From Meghimatium bilineatum (lineage: Eukaryota; Mollusca; Gastropoda; Stylommatophora; Philomycidae), in assembly GCA_034231615.1 (NCBI GenBank), contig CM067314.1, forward strand, positions 11,980,263-12,044,262: DNA of 64,000 nucleotides, written 5' to 3'. Position 1 is the stretch's first letter, and every line of letters begins with the position of its first letter. The translations under genes were made by a program, and so were the position numbers. The notes under the pieces were generated by a model. The model was not told the DNA's origin and ran no database searches. It was given only the letters and a program-made list of their open reading frames with translations. This document shows positions 1 to 9,794 of the stretch, one piece after another.

Positions 1-17
1 TAAAAGACATCCATACA

Positions 18-195
18 GAATTAATAAGAACCTCATTAGTTACATTTTTATTGTTGTCAGGATGTTTGTTGGTCACTATTTATATACTTGGGGTCACATG
101 CCAAACATTGCCATGACAATTCCAAGTATATAAATAGTAAACAATCAAAAATACAATAATAATCAAAAACGTAACAAATGGGGTCCTAACTAACT
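18..195. repeat. Imperfect inverted repeat (foldback), arms about 75 bp
   Basis: The arm at about 18-93 and the arm at about 122-195 are imperfect reverse complements, meeting around a spacer of about 28 bp. Both contain the 15-mer CTATTTATATACTTGG or its complement next to the loop. The outer part of the right arm (AATAATCAAAAACG and following) recurs at about 16430-16490, so the sequence is a dispersed repeat. Element class is not recognised. Confidence 0.55.
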
Positions 196-264
196 CTGTT
201 GAAAGGTCTTAAAAGAACTGTATTCTCAGTGTCCAATGACTCGCTAAGACTCGTCTTACTAGGA

Positions 265-594
265 CAGTGTATAGTGTCTGATTCTCAGTCCATCATTTGA
301 AAGATTCAACCTGGTCAGTGTCAATACGAGTGGATGAACTCTATAGCCAACCACAACCTGGATGTCACATGGATTTACTGCCCAGAGCATGCATGTGTTT
401 GTGGAAATGAGACAACAGATAGGCTTGTGTCAAATACACCTTTAGTTGGTGAATTGAGAATGGATAAGGAAGATATATTGCAGTTGCTTATAAAGTGCCT
501 GTTAAATGTAGAGAAGACATTAACACAGATAACGAATAACGTAACACCAATTAGACAGCTTTTTTTTAAATCCCTTTTTTTTAGTCAGCTTTGA
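265..594 (+). pseudogene. Solo RNase H domain fragment from a LINE
   Basis: The reading frame carries the SDSQS motif (one catalytic Asp), then an in-frame TGA, then a segment with TWIYCPEHACVCGNETTD, the degraded counterpart of the WxPGHxGxxGNExAD signature of LINE-encoded RNase H. The Met at 334 is only the first Met after the stop and is not a real start. The N-terminal YTDGS region and any reverse transcriptase are absent. It is a decayed fragment related to those at 9795-10380 and 13548-13919. Confidence 0.6.
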
Positions 595-599
595 AACAT

Positions 600-870
600 A
601 GGGCTGCGACTGTTGCTTTCCAATGATTTTTGTGTCATGCCATTTTTTTCAACTTTCAAATAATTGTTTTTTTTTCTGTTGCCATTTTTCTTCAACTGTA
701 CTCATTAGTTCCCACTGATTTGGTATCTTCCACCACTGTTCTTCATCACGTGTTCCTCAGCCTCTGAGTTCTCTTCATTCTCTGTAGGTTCCAGTCCAGC
801 GCCTGTCTAGTTGTGTAGTCAGTTTTCATTCTGAGAGTGTCTCCTATCCATCTACATTTTTTACGTTTTA
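600..870 (-). pseudogene. LINE reverse-transcriptase C-terminal fragment
   Basis: The minus strand reads like the post-RT tail of an RTE-type LINE: a WIGDTLRMK-like segment, then a TRQALDWN-like segment, then a basic region, with frameshifts and stops. This matches the common pattern of 'WIGHTLR...TRQALxWNP' tails. It is 5' truncated and non-functional. The family identification is from memory of the motif order. Confidence 0.5.
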
Positions 871-957
871 TCTCTCTCTCTCTTTCTCTCTTTCTTTTTT
901 CTACCCACTAGGCATTGGTGTGTTCTCTACTACAACTCATCATTTTTGTTCTTCCTT

Positions 958-1100
958 TATTTGAACTCCGACGGATCTGTCTTATAGCAAGACATTGGTC
1001 CTAATAAATTTCCAGCAGGAAATTCTGTCCAGATAATGAAAATACATTGTGTCATCATTTTGTTTGCGTCAATGGCCAGACACATCCAACTTTATCATTC
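958..1100 (-). repeat. SINE family B copy (minus orientation)
   Basis: This shares, in order, the TTTCCAGCAGGA, GTCCAGA and CAATGGCCAGACACATCC blocks with the copies at 6065-6221 (opposite strand), 32940, 34228 and 44255. It is diverged and lacks a clear tail. No gene lies here. Confidence 0.6.
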
Positions 1101-1158
1101 TCTCATCATTTGACTCATCAATAGACTAGTTATTACAATGCAGTTATTTTTGTTGCAG

Positions 1159-1308
1159 GTGCTGTCCAATGAAGCCAACGAAATGTTACCCGTGTACAAC
1201 ACAACAGCTTCTAAAGTCTACCACACTGATGTCCCAGTCAATGATTGGTCCTCGCCATGGATAGCTAGCCATAGATTAATGTGCTCCCTGTCCAGATCCC
1301 GATGCTAA
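1159..1308 (+). CDS. Possible 3'-terminal exon, unknown protein
   Basis: A good 3' splice site (pyrimidine-rich tract ending TTTTTGTTGCAG at 1158) is followed by 49 open codons and a TAA at 1306-1308. The peptide is non-repetitive and of ordinary composition: it contains NEANEMLPVYNTTASKVYH and NDWSSPWIASHRL. Read in phase 0 it would be the C-terminus of a gene whose other exons lie upstream of the window. No poly(A) hexamer is obvious close by, and I recognise no family. It could equally be a chance open stretch in repeat-rich DNA, so confidence is low. Confidence 0.28.
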   Translation: MLSNEANEMLPVYNTTASKVYHTDVPVNDWSSPWIASHRLMCSLSRSRC

Positions 1309-1481
1309 TAGTTTATGACGGTCAACTGCATAGACAATGAACAGATTATTTGTAATTAATCAGGTGTGTGTGATGTAAAATATTTCCATCGATTAATAAT
1401 TTATTTGATTAATTTTTTATGTTTGAACATGCAGAAGCACATAGGCCATGGAAAATTTGATTTTCTATCTAACTATCTATA

Positions 1482-2235
1482 AACCCATAACCCATCAGGG
1501 TTGTAGGGGTACCACATTGGATGCATCAATACACATAGTCCTCTAATTATTTAATGCAATGACCCGTTAACAGAATAACTGCTTATTACAAATGATATTA
1601 AATCATTGTTAGACTATATCAAGCAAGTGGGTAGTTTAAATTCACAGTTAGCTGACAACACCATTGACAGCACTCAAGGCAAAAGGAACAGTCGCCAGAG
1701 CAACGGAGTACATGCTCTGTGGTCGACAACTGTTCCGTCAGTTATAAGCTCAAGTTCTCATTGAACAATACTGACTGGGACACTGAGCTTATGTACGTTT
1801 GGTTGGCTGACGGTACGGCAGTTTCTATCTTCAACAATATGGATGAGTGAAGAAACATTTGGTCCTGTCTAATCCTTGATGTTGTCTATCCATGCTTTTA
1901 TTTGTCCCCCTCTTCTTCTTTCACCTTCAACCATTCCTTGCAATATTGTTTTTAACAGGGAATAATGTCCGCATACATGTCCAAACCAAGCAAGTTTTCA
2001 TCATTTCACTATTGAAAGCAATGGTTCTTGTACACGTGCGTACATCTCTATTTTATTTCTTATGTACACACTTGTCTTATGCTCTCTATAAAAGATTCAT
2101 AGAATTTGTCTGTAAAATTTGTATTCGAAAGCTTGTAATTGTCTTTCCTTGTCCACTGTAGGTGTCCAGCTCTCACAACCTTACAGCATAATAGAAAGCA
2201 CTATTGTTATAAAGTTTGATTTTCACTCTAACACT
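1482..2235 (-). pseudogene. LINE 3' end (RTE-like), split by a later insertion
   Basis: The segments 1482-1546 and 1838-2235 are together collinear with the LINE copies at 23568-24090 and 50166-50607. On the minus strand these encode the C-terminal tail with the WFGHVCRHDSL, ILQGTVEGG and DNIKEWTGLD blocks. The middle (about 1550-1836) is unrelated RNase H-type sequence. The copy is much more diverged than the other two and has no intact frame. Confidence 0.65.
1550..1836 (+). mobile_element. RNase H-type LINE fragment nested in the LINE copy
   Basis: Inside the LINE copy at 1482-2235, the stretch 1768-1823 matches 10298-10350 of the RNase H fragment (ACTGACTGGGACACTGAGCT followed by the GGCTGAYGGWACGGCA block). 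The flanking LINE sequence is interrupted exactly between its AGTCCTC and GGATGAGTG blocks, consistent with insertion into an older LINE copy. Confidence 0.5.
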
Positions 2236-2284
2236 GATGTTGCTTTTCCAAATTAAGTTTAGTCTTAATTTTCTACTCACAGTG

Positions 2285-2350
2285 AAATCCCATTATAATG
2301 AATTGATCTGGACCGATAATATGTGTATGTTATAACCACACTTCGCTATA
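2285..2350 (+). repeat. Fragment of pogo/Tc1-type MITE
   Basis: This begins ACAGTGAAATCCCATTATAA and continues like the first 70 bp of the MITE at 2868-3041, including the GGACCGATAATATG and CGCTATATACAGT blocks. Only one end is present. Confidence 0.5.
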
Positions 2351-2524
2351 TACAGTTATTAGCTCGAATAGGGCTCATTAGCCATCTACGAACTCATGAT
2401 CAAGGACATAACTCTAATTGAATTTTCAACAAATGGTCATCATCACTTGTGATGGACGAACAACAACAATATACAGTTATATACCAGTAATGAATAAACT
2501 AATTTGGGATTGTGAAGTGTTGTT

Positions 2525-2700
2525 ATTTAGGGGTGGATCACGTGGCCATATGGCTAAAACGCCTGCCTCAGGAGCCTGAGATTCTGGTTCAATCCATAGT
2601 TGGGATACAGATTTTTGTCTTTCAGAGGTGCAATAAAATATTATTCCTGTACAGTCACGGCAACAGTTATGGCAAAGCAGCCTTTATTTCCACAGCCAAA
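2525..2700 (+). repeat. tRNA-derived SINE (plus strand)
   Basis: The sequence GTGGCCATATGGCTAAAACG fits a pol III A box, and GGTTCAATCC 40 bp later fits a B box, the arrangement of a tRNA head. The following 100 bp is unrelated to tRNA, as in a SINE body. It is not a tRNA gene: no acceptor-stem pairing is visible. Confidence 0.55.
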
Positions 2701-2867
2701 AAGCCTCCCTGCACTCCTTAACGGGAAAACTTGTAGTAATGAAAGAATGTTTTAAGTTATATAGAGATGTTATAATGGAATTCGTTATACTGGGATTCCA
2801 TTATATATGTAGAATACATGTTTCACAATTTTGCATACAGAATCACATGAAAGCTAACAACCATATA

Positions 2868-3041
2868 CAGTCAAATTCTGTTATAACAACTTCACCCGGG
2901 CCGGCGAAATTTATATGTAATAACTGAAATTCGCAATATACAGTACAAACACTAAAGAATAAATATAATTGGAGATTTTGAAAATTGGTGTTAAATAGAA
3001 AAGTTTGTAATAAAAAAATGCGCAATAGAGGAATTCCACTG
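2868..3041. mobile_element. Pogo/Tc1-type MITE, 174 bp, flanked by TA
   Basis: The element starts CAGTCAAATTCTGTTATAAC and ends with the inverted form of CAGTGGAATTCCTCTAT, and each end abuts a TA dinucleotide (2866-2867 and 3042-3043). TA target duplication and CAGTGGAATYC termini fit Tc1/mariner/pogo superfamily MITEs. Relatives lie at 2285, 32545, 32858, 33803-34006 and 36835-36995. There is no coding capacity. Confidence 0.65.
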
Positions 3042-3045
3042 TATT

Positions 3046-4030
3046 ATCAATCTATGCTGACCTACTTTTGACCACACAGCCTATATGACTGCATGACTTT
3101 AATATAACCATCCCTGACTATAATATTCCAAATATAAATTTGCCAGAATTTGATAGTTTATTTTCTCCATGCTAACAGCCATATCCAAGACAGTCATTAT
3201 AATGCCGTATTCCTATGCAGTTGTTTGTATGTTATTATATTTAATTAATTGACAATCAATTTTATCTTTGCCTTGTTTTCTTTTCTTTTAGCATTTCATA
3301 ACTTCTGCGATCAATTACAATGCATATATTCTGATTTTGGTCATGCAGTGACTTGTTTTAGACTGTTGTAGGTTCCTGTTACTACACAACAATTAATGAC
3401 ACATTTAAACTGTTAATACATAATATTTAATTATGCATTTAAACCATTGGTTCCCAAACTTTTTTTTAGGCCATCCCTAAATTTGTAAGACATAAATGTT
3501 CTAACACACACAACACACCCCACCCCCCCCAATCCCATTATAGAAGTTTTCCGTGTTCAAACCGTTTGATATTTGAACGTAAATAGGAACTAATGATACA
3601 TAATTACTTATACTACCGTTAAATTATTGAAGAGGTGGTGGCCAATAAGTGCTTTATCTTCAACACAGTTATTGTTATATCAATTTTGAAGAAGCATAGC
3701 CCATATATAAAGATTGTAAAGTGTATACTAGAATAACATTATGAACAGTTTCATACATTGGTTTAAACATGACAATTCAGAATACATATTAAGAGATTGC
3801 ACTACATTAGTAAGAATCTTATTGTGATCATTCAAACATCATAAAATATATTACAAAATTGTTTTTTTGGAACTTATAAAGAAAAAAATACAATGCAAAT
3901 AAATCAGAAATTAATTGAATAGATGAACCTGATGAATATTTAACAAGTTGAAACAGCTCATTAATTAATTTTCAAATGTTTAAATAATTAAAATAGAAAA
4001 AAATAATGTCAATACTGTATGTTTCTTGTT
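3046..4030. other. AT-rich non-coding stretch, no gene seen
   Basis: This is mostly AT-rich sequence with short homopolymer runs. A short block at about 3445-3480 (TTGGTTCCCAAAC followed by a T run) resembles the end of hAT-type MITEs but has no matching partner end. I see no supportable gene or array. Confidence 0.4.
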
Positions 4031-4164
4031 AGGCAGTAACGGTGGTTTCGAGTAGTGTGCGTGATAAAGGCTGCATGCTTTTGCTGTTGCCACGTCATTG
4101 AAATAGAAAATTGATGAAAAAAATTGATTGTGTGAGGCATAGTGAGTTAGTTAGTTTGTTTGTT

Positions 4165-4860
4165 CCTATCGTGCTGCAGGCGGAACCAGGGGCAGAGATT
4201 TTGATTCTCCATGTGTTGCTGTCCACTGCCTACAGTTGTAGTTCTTGTATGGTCTTGCAGCCTATTATTTCCCCTTTAAGTATGGTGTTTCTGAGGGTTG
4301 CCTTAAGCCTTCCTTGTTTTCTTTTACCCTCAGGTGTCCACATAAAGGCTTGTTGGTTTATTCTGTTTTCATTTAGTCTTAAAACGTGACCCAGGTATTT
4401 CCATCTGCATTTTCTTATGATGTTTTACACATATTTTTGGTGTGTTTTGTTTCTTAAATAACTATTTGTGATGAAATTGCTCCATTCTATGTTCATCAGT
4501 TTCCAGAGATATTTGTGTTCGAATATGTTTAATTTTTTGTCTGTTGCTTTAATTGATTTCCACCTTTCACTTCCATATGTTAATACTGAGACAATGCAGG
4601 AGTTGAATAGCATTAGCTTGGTGTTTCTTCCTAGATCTTTTGATTTCCAGATATTAGTTAGTTTAGTAAATGTGCTAGCTGCAACTGCTATACGTGTATT
4701 TATTTCTTTCATTGAGTCTCCGTCAACAAACATTAGGCTGCCCAAGTAATTAAAGTTGAAGACTTTTTCCGGTATATGGTTGTTTACTGAAATGTTGTTT
4801 GTTGAACTGGCAAGTTCCATGTTTTATTTTTTTTGGATGTGTTGATCTGGAGACAAAGCT
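4165..4860 (-). pseudogene. LINE reverse-transcriptase C-terminal domain (RTE-like)
   Basis: On the minus strand, 4820 to 4425 is open for 131 codons with the order NFNYLGSLM, then INTRIAVAASTFTKLTNIWK, then FNSCIVSVLTYGSERWK, then FEHKYLWKLMNIEW. This is the thumb/C-terminal region following the RT palm in RTE-like LINEs. It continues out of frame to 4165 with a YLGHVLRLNENRINKQA-like segment. The palm domain with the catalytic FADD box is missing, so this is a 5'-truncated dead copy. Confidence 0.7.
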
Positions 4861-4972
4861 GATTTGCGAGTGTGCATAGTTTGTTGATTATCCCTACACA
4901 CTTGGGCGGTCTTCCTGGTCTGGGTCATAGTTCGAACATTCCAGTGACTAATGTTTTTAACACTGTTTACAG

Positions 4973-5163
4973 CCTACCAAATTAAAACGGTTCTCCATCA
5001 CATAAAGAATAAACAAACCTCTGTTTCAGGAATAATTGTTTTACGATTGTGCTTATTGGTACATAGAACAACTGACCATAGCAACTACGAAGAACGCAAC
5101 TACTTCCTTCTTGAACTGGAACCGCAAATCAGGCATGAAGATGAATTAAAATGCAGAATTTAA
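4973..5163 (+). CDS. Possible 3'-terminal exon, unknown protein
   Basis: A 3' splice site (TTTTTAACACTGTTTACAG, ending at 4972) opens a frame entered in phase 1 that runs to TAA at 5161-5163. It ends with the well-mixed peptide NYEERNYFLLELEPQIRHED followed by ELKCRI. A second acceptor (CTCTGTTTCAG, near 5030) would give a shorter version in the same frame. The composition looks like protein rather than repeat, but I recognise no family, no upstream exon is evident and the adjacent DNA is LINE and SINE. Treat it as a candidate only. Confidence 0.3.
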
Positions 5164-5274
5164 ATGTTTAATGATCATTCAATCGCAAAATCACAAAAAT
5201 AATTCATTTTTAAATATATATTATTAATTTCTTCTATAATGGGTGGGCCACAGACCCCTAGACCGTCTGAACCC

Positions 5275-5575
5275 CCAATTGCTTCTGAGCCCACTAATGC
5301 TTGTGTGTTGTCGAGGCCCAGAAGGGGAGCAAAAGAATAGCAATACTGTTACAGCCATGCACATCATAAGAGGCGACTGAAGAGGTTTTGGGGGTGGAGT
5401 TGGCTGTCCCAAAGAGGGTCAGAAGTGACCCATAAGCCATGCTGAAGTCAGATGTGTCAGGCCAAAAGGTACAGATACCGTAGCAAAGCTGTAAACCATA
5501 AAATAGCATATTATGTTCTCCCTGCTAATCTGCAGGAGTTTGAGAATCAATGCATAAGAATAAGAAGAAGAAGAC
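5275..5575 (+). repeat. SINE family A, near full length (plus)
   Basis: The copy runs from GTGTGTTGTCGAGGCCCAGA through GGAGTTGGCTGTCCC, CATGCTGAAGTCAGATGTG, CTGCTAATCTGCAGGAGTTT and ends in AATAAGAAGAAGAAG. It is collinear with the TSD-defined copies at 16815-17094 and 20426-20693. Any apparent reading frame here is incidental. Confidence 0.8.
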
Positions 5576-5671
5576 TATACAACAATATTGATACATTCTG
5601 TGAATTGGCGCTGTTTTCTTAACCTAAAACTTCCTCATATTTATGTCTCCAAACATTACTGTCATGTACAC

Positions 5672-5905
5672 TATTCTTTGAACCTCGGTTGTGTAGTGGT
5701 AAGTCCCTAGCCCAGCAGACCCAGGTTTCGAATTCCCTCATTATTCGTGTTAGGGTTCATGCTCAGGGAAGGTTGAGGAATAACATCATCACTGCTGAGC
5801 AAGTGTAGCAGGTGACGCTAGTCAAGCGGTTTTCTTGTCAGCCACTGACTGAGCAGCTGAACACTTTTGGCAAAATTGTGTACTATGACTCTGGTTCATA
5901 ACTGT
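5672..5905 (+). repeat. tRNA-derived SINE (plus)
   Basis: GGTTGTGTAGTGGTAAG fits the A box and AGGTTTCGAATTCCC the B box at tRNA spacing. A non-tRNA body follows for about 180 bp. The junction is just upstream of the 20-bp minisatellite. Confidence 0.6.
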
Positions 5906-5914
5906 TTACCTTTA

Positions 5915-6500
5915 CCCTTTTCTCTTTGTTAACTGAAACCTCTCTTTGTTAACTGAAACCTCTCTTTGTTAACTGAAACCTCTCTTTGTTAACTGAAACC
6001 TCACTTTGTTAACTGAAACCTCTGTTACTAATAATTGAAACTTCTCTTTGTTAATTGAAATATCCGCCGGAGATGGATGTGTCGGGCCATTGTCGCAAAT
6101 AAAATGGTGACACAATGCATTTCCATTCTCTGGACTGCATCCTGCTGGAAATTTAGTAGGATCATGGTCCTGCTACAAGGGAGATCCAGCGGGAGTTTAA
6201 GAATGAATGCTGAAGAAGAAGAATTGAAATATCTCTTTACTAATTGAAACCTCTCTTTGCTAACTGAAATCTTCTTTATTGCCAGTAATGAAACCTCTCT
6301 TTGTTAATTGAAACCTCTCTTTGCTAATTGAAACCTCTGCTACTGGTAGTTGAAATCTTTCTTTGTTAGTTGGAACCTCTCTTTGCTAATAGAAACCTCT
6401 CTGTTATTTTTTAGCCTCTCTTAGTTTATTGAAGCATCTCCGTGTTAATTTAAGCATCTCTTTGTTGATTGAAGACTCTTTGTTAATTGAAGCATCTCTG
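5915..6500. repeat. 20-bp minisatellite interrupted by a SINE
   Basis: The unit CCTCTCTTTGTTAACTGAAA is repeated nearly perfectly at 5915-6020 and with increasing divergence to 6062, then again from 6222 to about 6500. The gap is a SINE family B insertion. Decay is greater in the distal half, where TTAATTGAAA and TTGATTGAAG forms appear. Confidence 0.85.
6065..6221 (+). mobile_element. SINE family B, 157 bp, with 12-bp TSD
   Basis: The copy is bounded by the direct repeat AATTGAAATATC at 6053-6064 and 6222-6233. The body carries GATGGATGTGTCGGGCCATT, CTGGACTGCATCCTGCTGGA and GATCCAGCGGGAGTTTAAGA, and ends GAATGCTGAAGAAGAAG. No pol III A/B boxes of tRNA type are apparent. Because the host is a repeat array, part of the TSD may be array sequence, but the join is sharp. 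Confidence 0.75.
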
Positions 6501-6539
6501 CGTTAACTGAAGCTTTTCCCAAATTGTTCGAGCATTTAG

Positions 6540-7430
6540 AATTTATTATTAAATATAATTGATATTAATTGAAAGCACAAAGTAAGCCATAAGTTTTTTA
6601 AATCCACAAAACAAGACAAATGGAGAGAAAAAAACAATAAAAATAATATTGCAAACACAATATGACGACATCAGTGCTTTGATTTTTATGTTTTGAAATA
6701 TCTGTAGTCTAGTCAGTTTGCCATATTATTTATGTTCTCCATTTTACTATGTATTATTTCATAATAAAGACCTTTGTGTCAAAACATTGATTCAATCAGT
6801 TGTGTAAAATGTTAACTATATTTTTTTGTATCATGTAAACTGTTAAACTTATTACTTTGTGTTTTCCATTAACACTTCTTCTTCTGCGTTATCATATCTG
6901 ATAAACCAATATGAATTCTGAATGATTTCTGCTGGGAATCATGAAGTTCATTGTGGTGCTGGTTTCACAGCATAGATGTGTTATTTTGCAGCTTTCAGCA
7001 CAGCACATCTGTTTTCAACATGTCATTAACACATATTAGTAAACAGTTTACTGCAGTTCCACAAATCTTCTTTGATCTAAGGCATGCAATGTCAACCACG
7101 GATGCAAGTTCTTCAGGGTGTATGACTGTTAAAAGTTTAACCGATCTATGTTCATAGTAGCTTGGGAATATACACGTTGCAAGTCTTTACTAAAATCACA
7201 TCTTTTTTTACAGATGCGATGTAGTCAAAGACAGATAATGTGTTGAATCAAGTTGTGAGGCGAGTAGGTGCCATCTGAGTGGGTCTGGTTCAAATCTTAT
7301 TTGCAGCATTGTGATTTTTCCTATAAAAATAATGGAGACCACAGTTTATGTAATCCTTTCACCACAAATTCAGAAGTTACCTATGTACCAAAAATATGTC
7401 TGATATATGCAGAACTCATTCATTTTCAGC
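6540..7430. other. Non-coding stretch, no gene seen
   Basis: AT-rich unique sequence. A GGTTCAAATCTTATTTGC block near 7290 resembles a B box but lacks a convincing A box partner, so no SINE is called. No splice-bounded open frame was found. Confidence 0.35.
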
Positions 7431-7431
7431 C

Positions 7432-7680
7432 AAAAAAAATGGGTTGAAAGCAGAAGGATTTAAAAATGGGTTGAACGTAGAAGGATTTAAAAATGGGTTG
7501 AATGTAGAAGGATTTAAAAATGGGTTGAATGTAGAAGGATTTAAAAATGGGTTGAATGTAGAAGGATTTAAATATGGGTTGAATGTAGAAGGATTTAAAA
7601 ATGGGTTGAAAGCAGAAGGATTTAAAAATGGGTTGAACGTAGAAGGGTTTAAAAGGCGTAGAAGGGTTTAAAAGGCGTAG
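7432..7680. repeat. 27-bp minisatellite
   Basis: The unit is about ATGGGTTGAATGTAGAAGG plus ATTTAAAA, with nine copies, and a shorter GGCGTAGAAGGGTTTAAAA repeat at the end. Because 27 is divisible by three, a frame encoding the nonapeptide NGLNVEGFK stays open (7396-7671). There is no splice site, start context or non-repeat coding flank, so it is not called a gene. Confidence 0.85.
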
Positions 7681-7859
7681 AAGATTAATTACATTGTACT
7701 CTGGTTACCCCATATTTATTCTGTCCCTCTCAATGAAGCGGGACTTGCCTGCCGTAAAAATGATTTTAAAATGGGGTGAATGGCAGCTTTACGTTGAACC
7801 AAATACACTTTAACTTGATAAAGAGCTTTTAGTTGAGATGTTGATTCTATGCATTTGTT

Positions 7860-8215
7860 CAGCATAAAATGCTATTGAACCTGTTATTTTTTAGGTTTCC
7901 TTCTTGAATAGTCAATGCAGTGTAGCTTCTATTTGGTGTGCTGTCAATCATTTCTGATACTGATGTTCTACCATGCCACAATGTCAAACTCTCCAGCATT
8001 TTCTTTCTTGGTCTTTCCATACCCCATTTGCTCTTCATTGTGCCCTTCTCATGATCTGCTCCTCTCATAATGTGTCCAAAATATATGGTCTGTCTTCTAA
8101 TGCGAGTCAGCAGTTCAATTTTTTTAATTAACTTCTCGCACAATATCTTTGTTATTCTCCGTGTAAACACATCAAGAATTGCCCATGGTCTTTATCTGTC
8201 CATGGTATTCTTAAC
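7860..8215 (-). pseudogene. LINE reverse-transcriptase C-terminal fragment
   Basis: The minus frame contains LIKKIELLTRIRRQTIYFGH, IMRGADHEKG and a basic ERPRKK segment, then SLTLWHGRTSVSEMI. This is the order of the LINE tail 'RxxRWxGHIMRG...GRKRxxWLxxLRxW'. The RT palm is absent and the copy is truncated at its 5' side. This family is distinct from the copies at 4165 and 50166. Confidence 0.65.
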
Positions 8216-8219
8216 ATTC

Positions 8220-8605
8220 TTCTATAAAACCACATCTCTATTGCCTCTACACATTTTTTACTATTCTGTAGATGCATCAGAAATGTGGTTTTTTTTTATT
8301 TTACTTATACAGTATTCATTTACAATTTGGTTTTTGCTGTAATCTCCGGTTCATTCAACATCTTCTTTCCAGAAGTCTTGCATTGTTATAAGAACGTTAT
8401 TTTTATTAAAATACTATGTCTTGTTATATAATGTAATGTATTTTCATTATACCAGTGGTTTTATGCAGTTATATTTTTACATTTAATTGCAATGCTTTAT
8501 TTATAATTCTATTTTGCTGGTGTTATATGCAATTCTACAAATGAGTGTAAATGTAGTTTTATTTTATTTTTACAGTTGAAAAAAAAACTATTTAAAGAAT
8601 TGTTA
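8220..8605. other. Non-coding stretch, no gene seen
   Basis: T-rich unique sequence without a supportable exon, repeat or RNA gene. Confidence 0.35.
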
Positions 8606-8609
8606 GTTT

Positions 8610-8740
8610 CATGGTACACTGTTACGATGATACAGTTTCATGAAACACTCTGTGACGATGATACAGTTTTGTGAAACACTCTGTTACGATGATACAGTTT
8701 TGTGAAACACTGTTACAATACAGTTTCTTTTACAATGAAT
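8610..8740. repeat. Short minisatellite, about 31-36 bp unit
   Basis: Four copies of the block ACACTSTGTTACGATGATAC and AGTTTYRTGAA follow one another with small length differences. Confidence 0.7.
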
Positions 8741-9094
8741 GTGTGTGTGAAATATTTCAACAAGAGCAGCTTTATCAGTGTCAGAAATTTTAAATATGTG
8801 GAAACCACTCACAAATCTAAAGTTGAACTGTATGCAATAACGTCAAACTTTACTAAGTGCCATATCCTGAACATACTCGGACAGTGCATATGCAGTGAAT
8901 ATACTTTTGATTGGTTATTAATTGATGTAAACACACCGGCACTCCATGTAAACACACCGGTGCTCAGTTTCCCCTGATGCTCAGTTTTCCCTAGCAGATG
9001 TCAAAGTGTATACATACTGTTGACCTGCTGGTTAAATGCATTTCCTTATTCTTCCCCTTAAGGATTCTAATTCTACTCATACTACAGTTGCATG

Positions 9095-9165
9095 CTGTAG
9101 ACGGATGTGCCAGGCCGCTGTCCTGCAACAAGAGAGATCCAGTGGGAGTTTGAGAATGAATGTAA
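9095..9165 (+). repeat. SINE family B, 3' fragment
   Basis: Contains GACGGATGTGCCAGGCC and the CAAGAGAGATCCAGTGGGAG block, then GTTTGAGAATGAATG, matching the ends of the 6065-6221 copy with an internal deletion. Confidence 0.6.
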
Positions 9166-9247
9166 ACAAACAAACAACATACTACAATTAATACCAAATT
9201 CTCCCAATCACATCCTAGAAACATCAACTATTGCAGTGTCTACATTC

Positions 9248-9312
9248 AGCAGATGCCCACTAAGCAACAGCAGATGCCCACTAAACAACAGCAGATGCCC
9301 ACTAAGCATCAG
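9248..9312. repeat. 18-bp triplicate
   Basis: Three tandem copies of CAGATGCCCACTAAGCAA with one substitution. Confidence 0.7.
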
Positions 9313-9629
9313 ATCACCCTCCTTATCTATCTTCAATTCACCGACTATCAGTGCATTTCACATAAGTCTGTCTGCTCATTCTTTTCCGCAAATGCCTGCA
9401 TGTCTAGGGCAGTAAATCCATGTGATACGCAGTCATTTGGAAGAAACTATAGATGCCATTTAGTCATAACTAACACAAGTAATCTATCAAAACTTGAACT
9501 AAGAATCAGACAATATAACTGACTTTAGTCAATTGGAGGGCTACAGTAACAAAAGTCTCAACATACATTCTCATACTGGAAATAGTTGTTCTATATGTCT
9601 TGTTGCAATTGGTAATTTCTTATTTATTT

Positions 9630-9720
9630 ATTTTTGAACTCCTGTTGGTTATCAGGATGTTGTCCAGAGAATGGAATGCAGTTTCATGATTTACAGCTTG
9701 ATTGAGCTTGGTAATGACTA
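9630..9720 (-). repeat. SINE family A fragment (3' end)
   Basis: The sequence TTTGAACTCCTGTTGGTTAT and CAGGATGTTGTCCAGAGAAT matches the 3' third of family A in minus orientation; the rest is missing. Confidence 0.55.
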
Positions 9721-9794
9721 AAGAACTTGACCATGTTGTACAAGAGGCTTACGGTAAATTGTGCTTAAGGTGAATTGACTCGAAGCCACACGAT

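Noticed and set aside
2525..2600. tRNA gene suggested by A and B boxes
   Set aside because: No acceptor-stem pairing or complete cloverleaf is visible and a non-tRNA body follows, as in SINEs. The same applies to the heads at 5672, 15725, 24497, 32680, 48930 and 52530.
3281..3385. Exon after the strong acceptor CTTTTCTTTTAG near 3290
   Set aside because: The open stretch is only about 25 codons in one frame, with AT-rich composition and no partner exon.
3445..3560. hAT-type MITE suggested by TTGGTTCCCAAAC with a T run
   Set aside because: Only one end is seen, with no inverted partner and no 8-bp target duplication.
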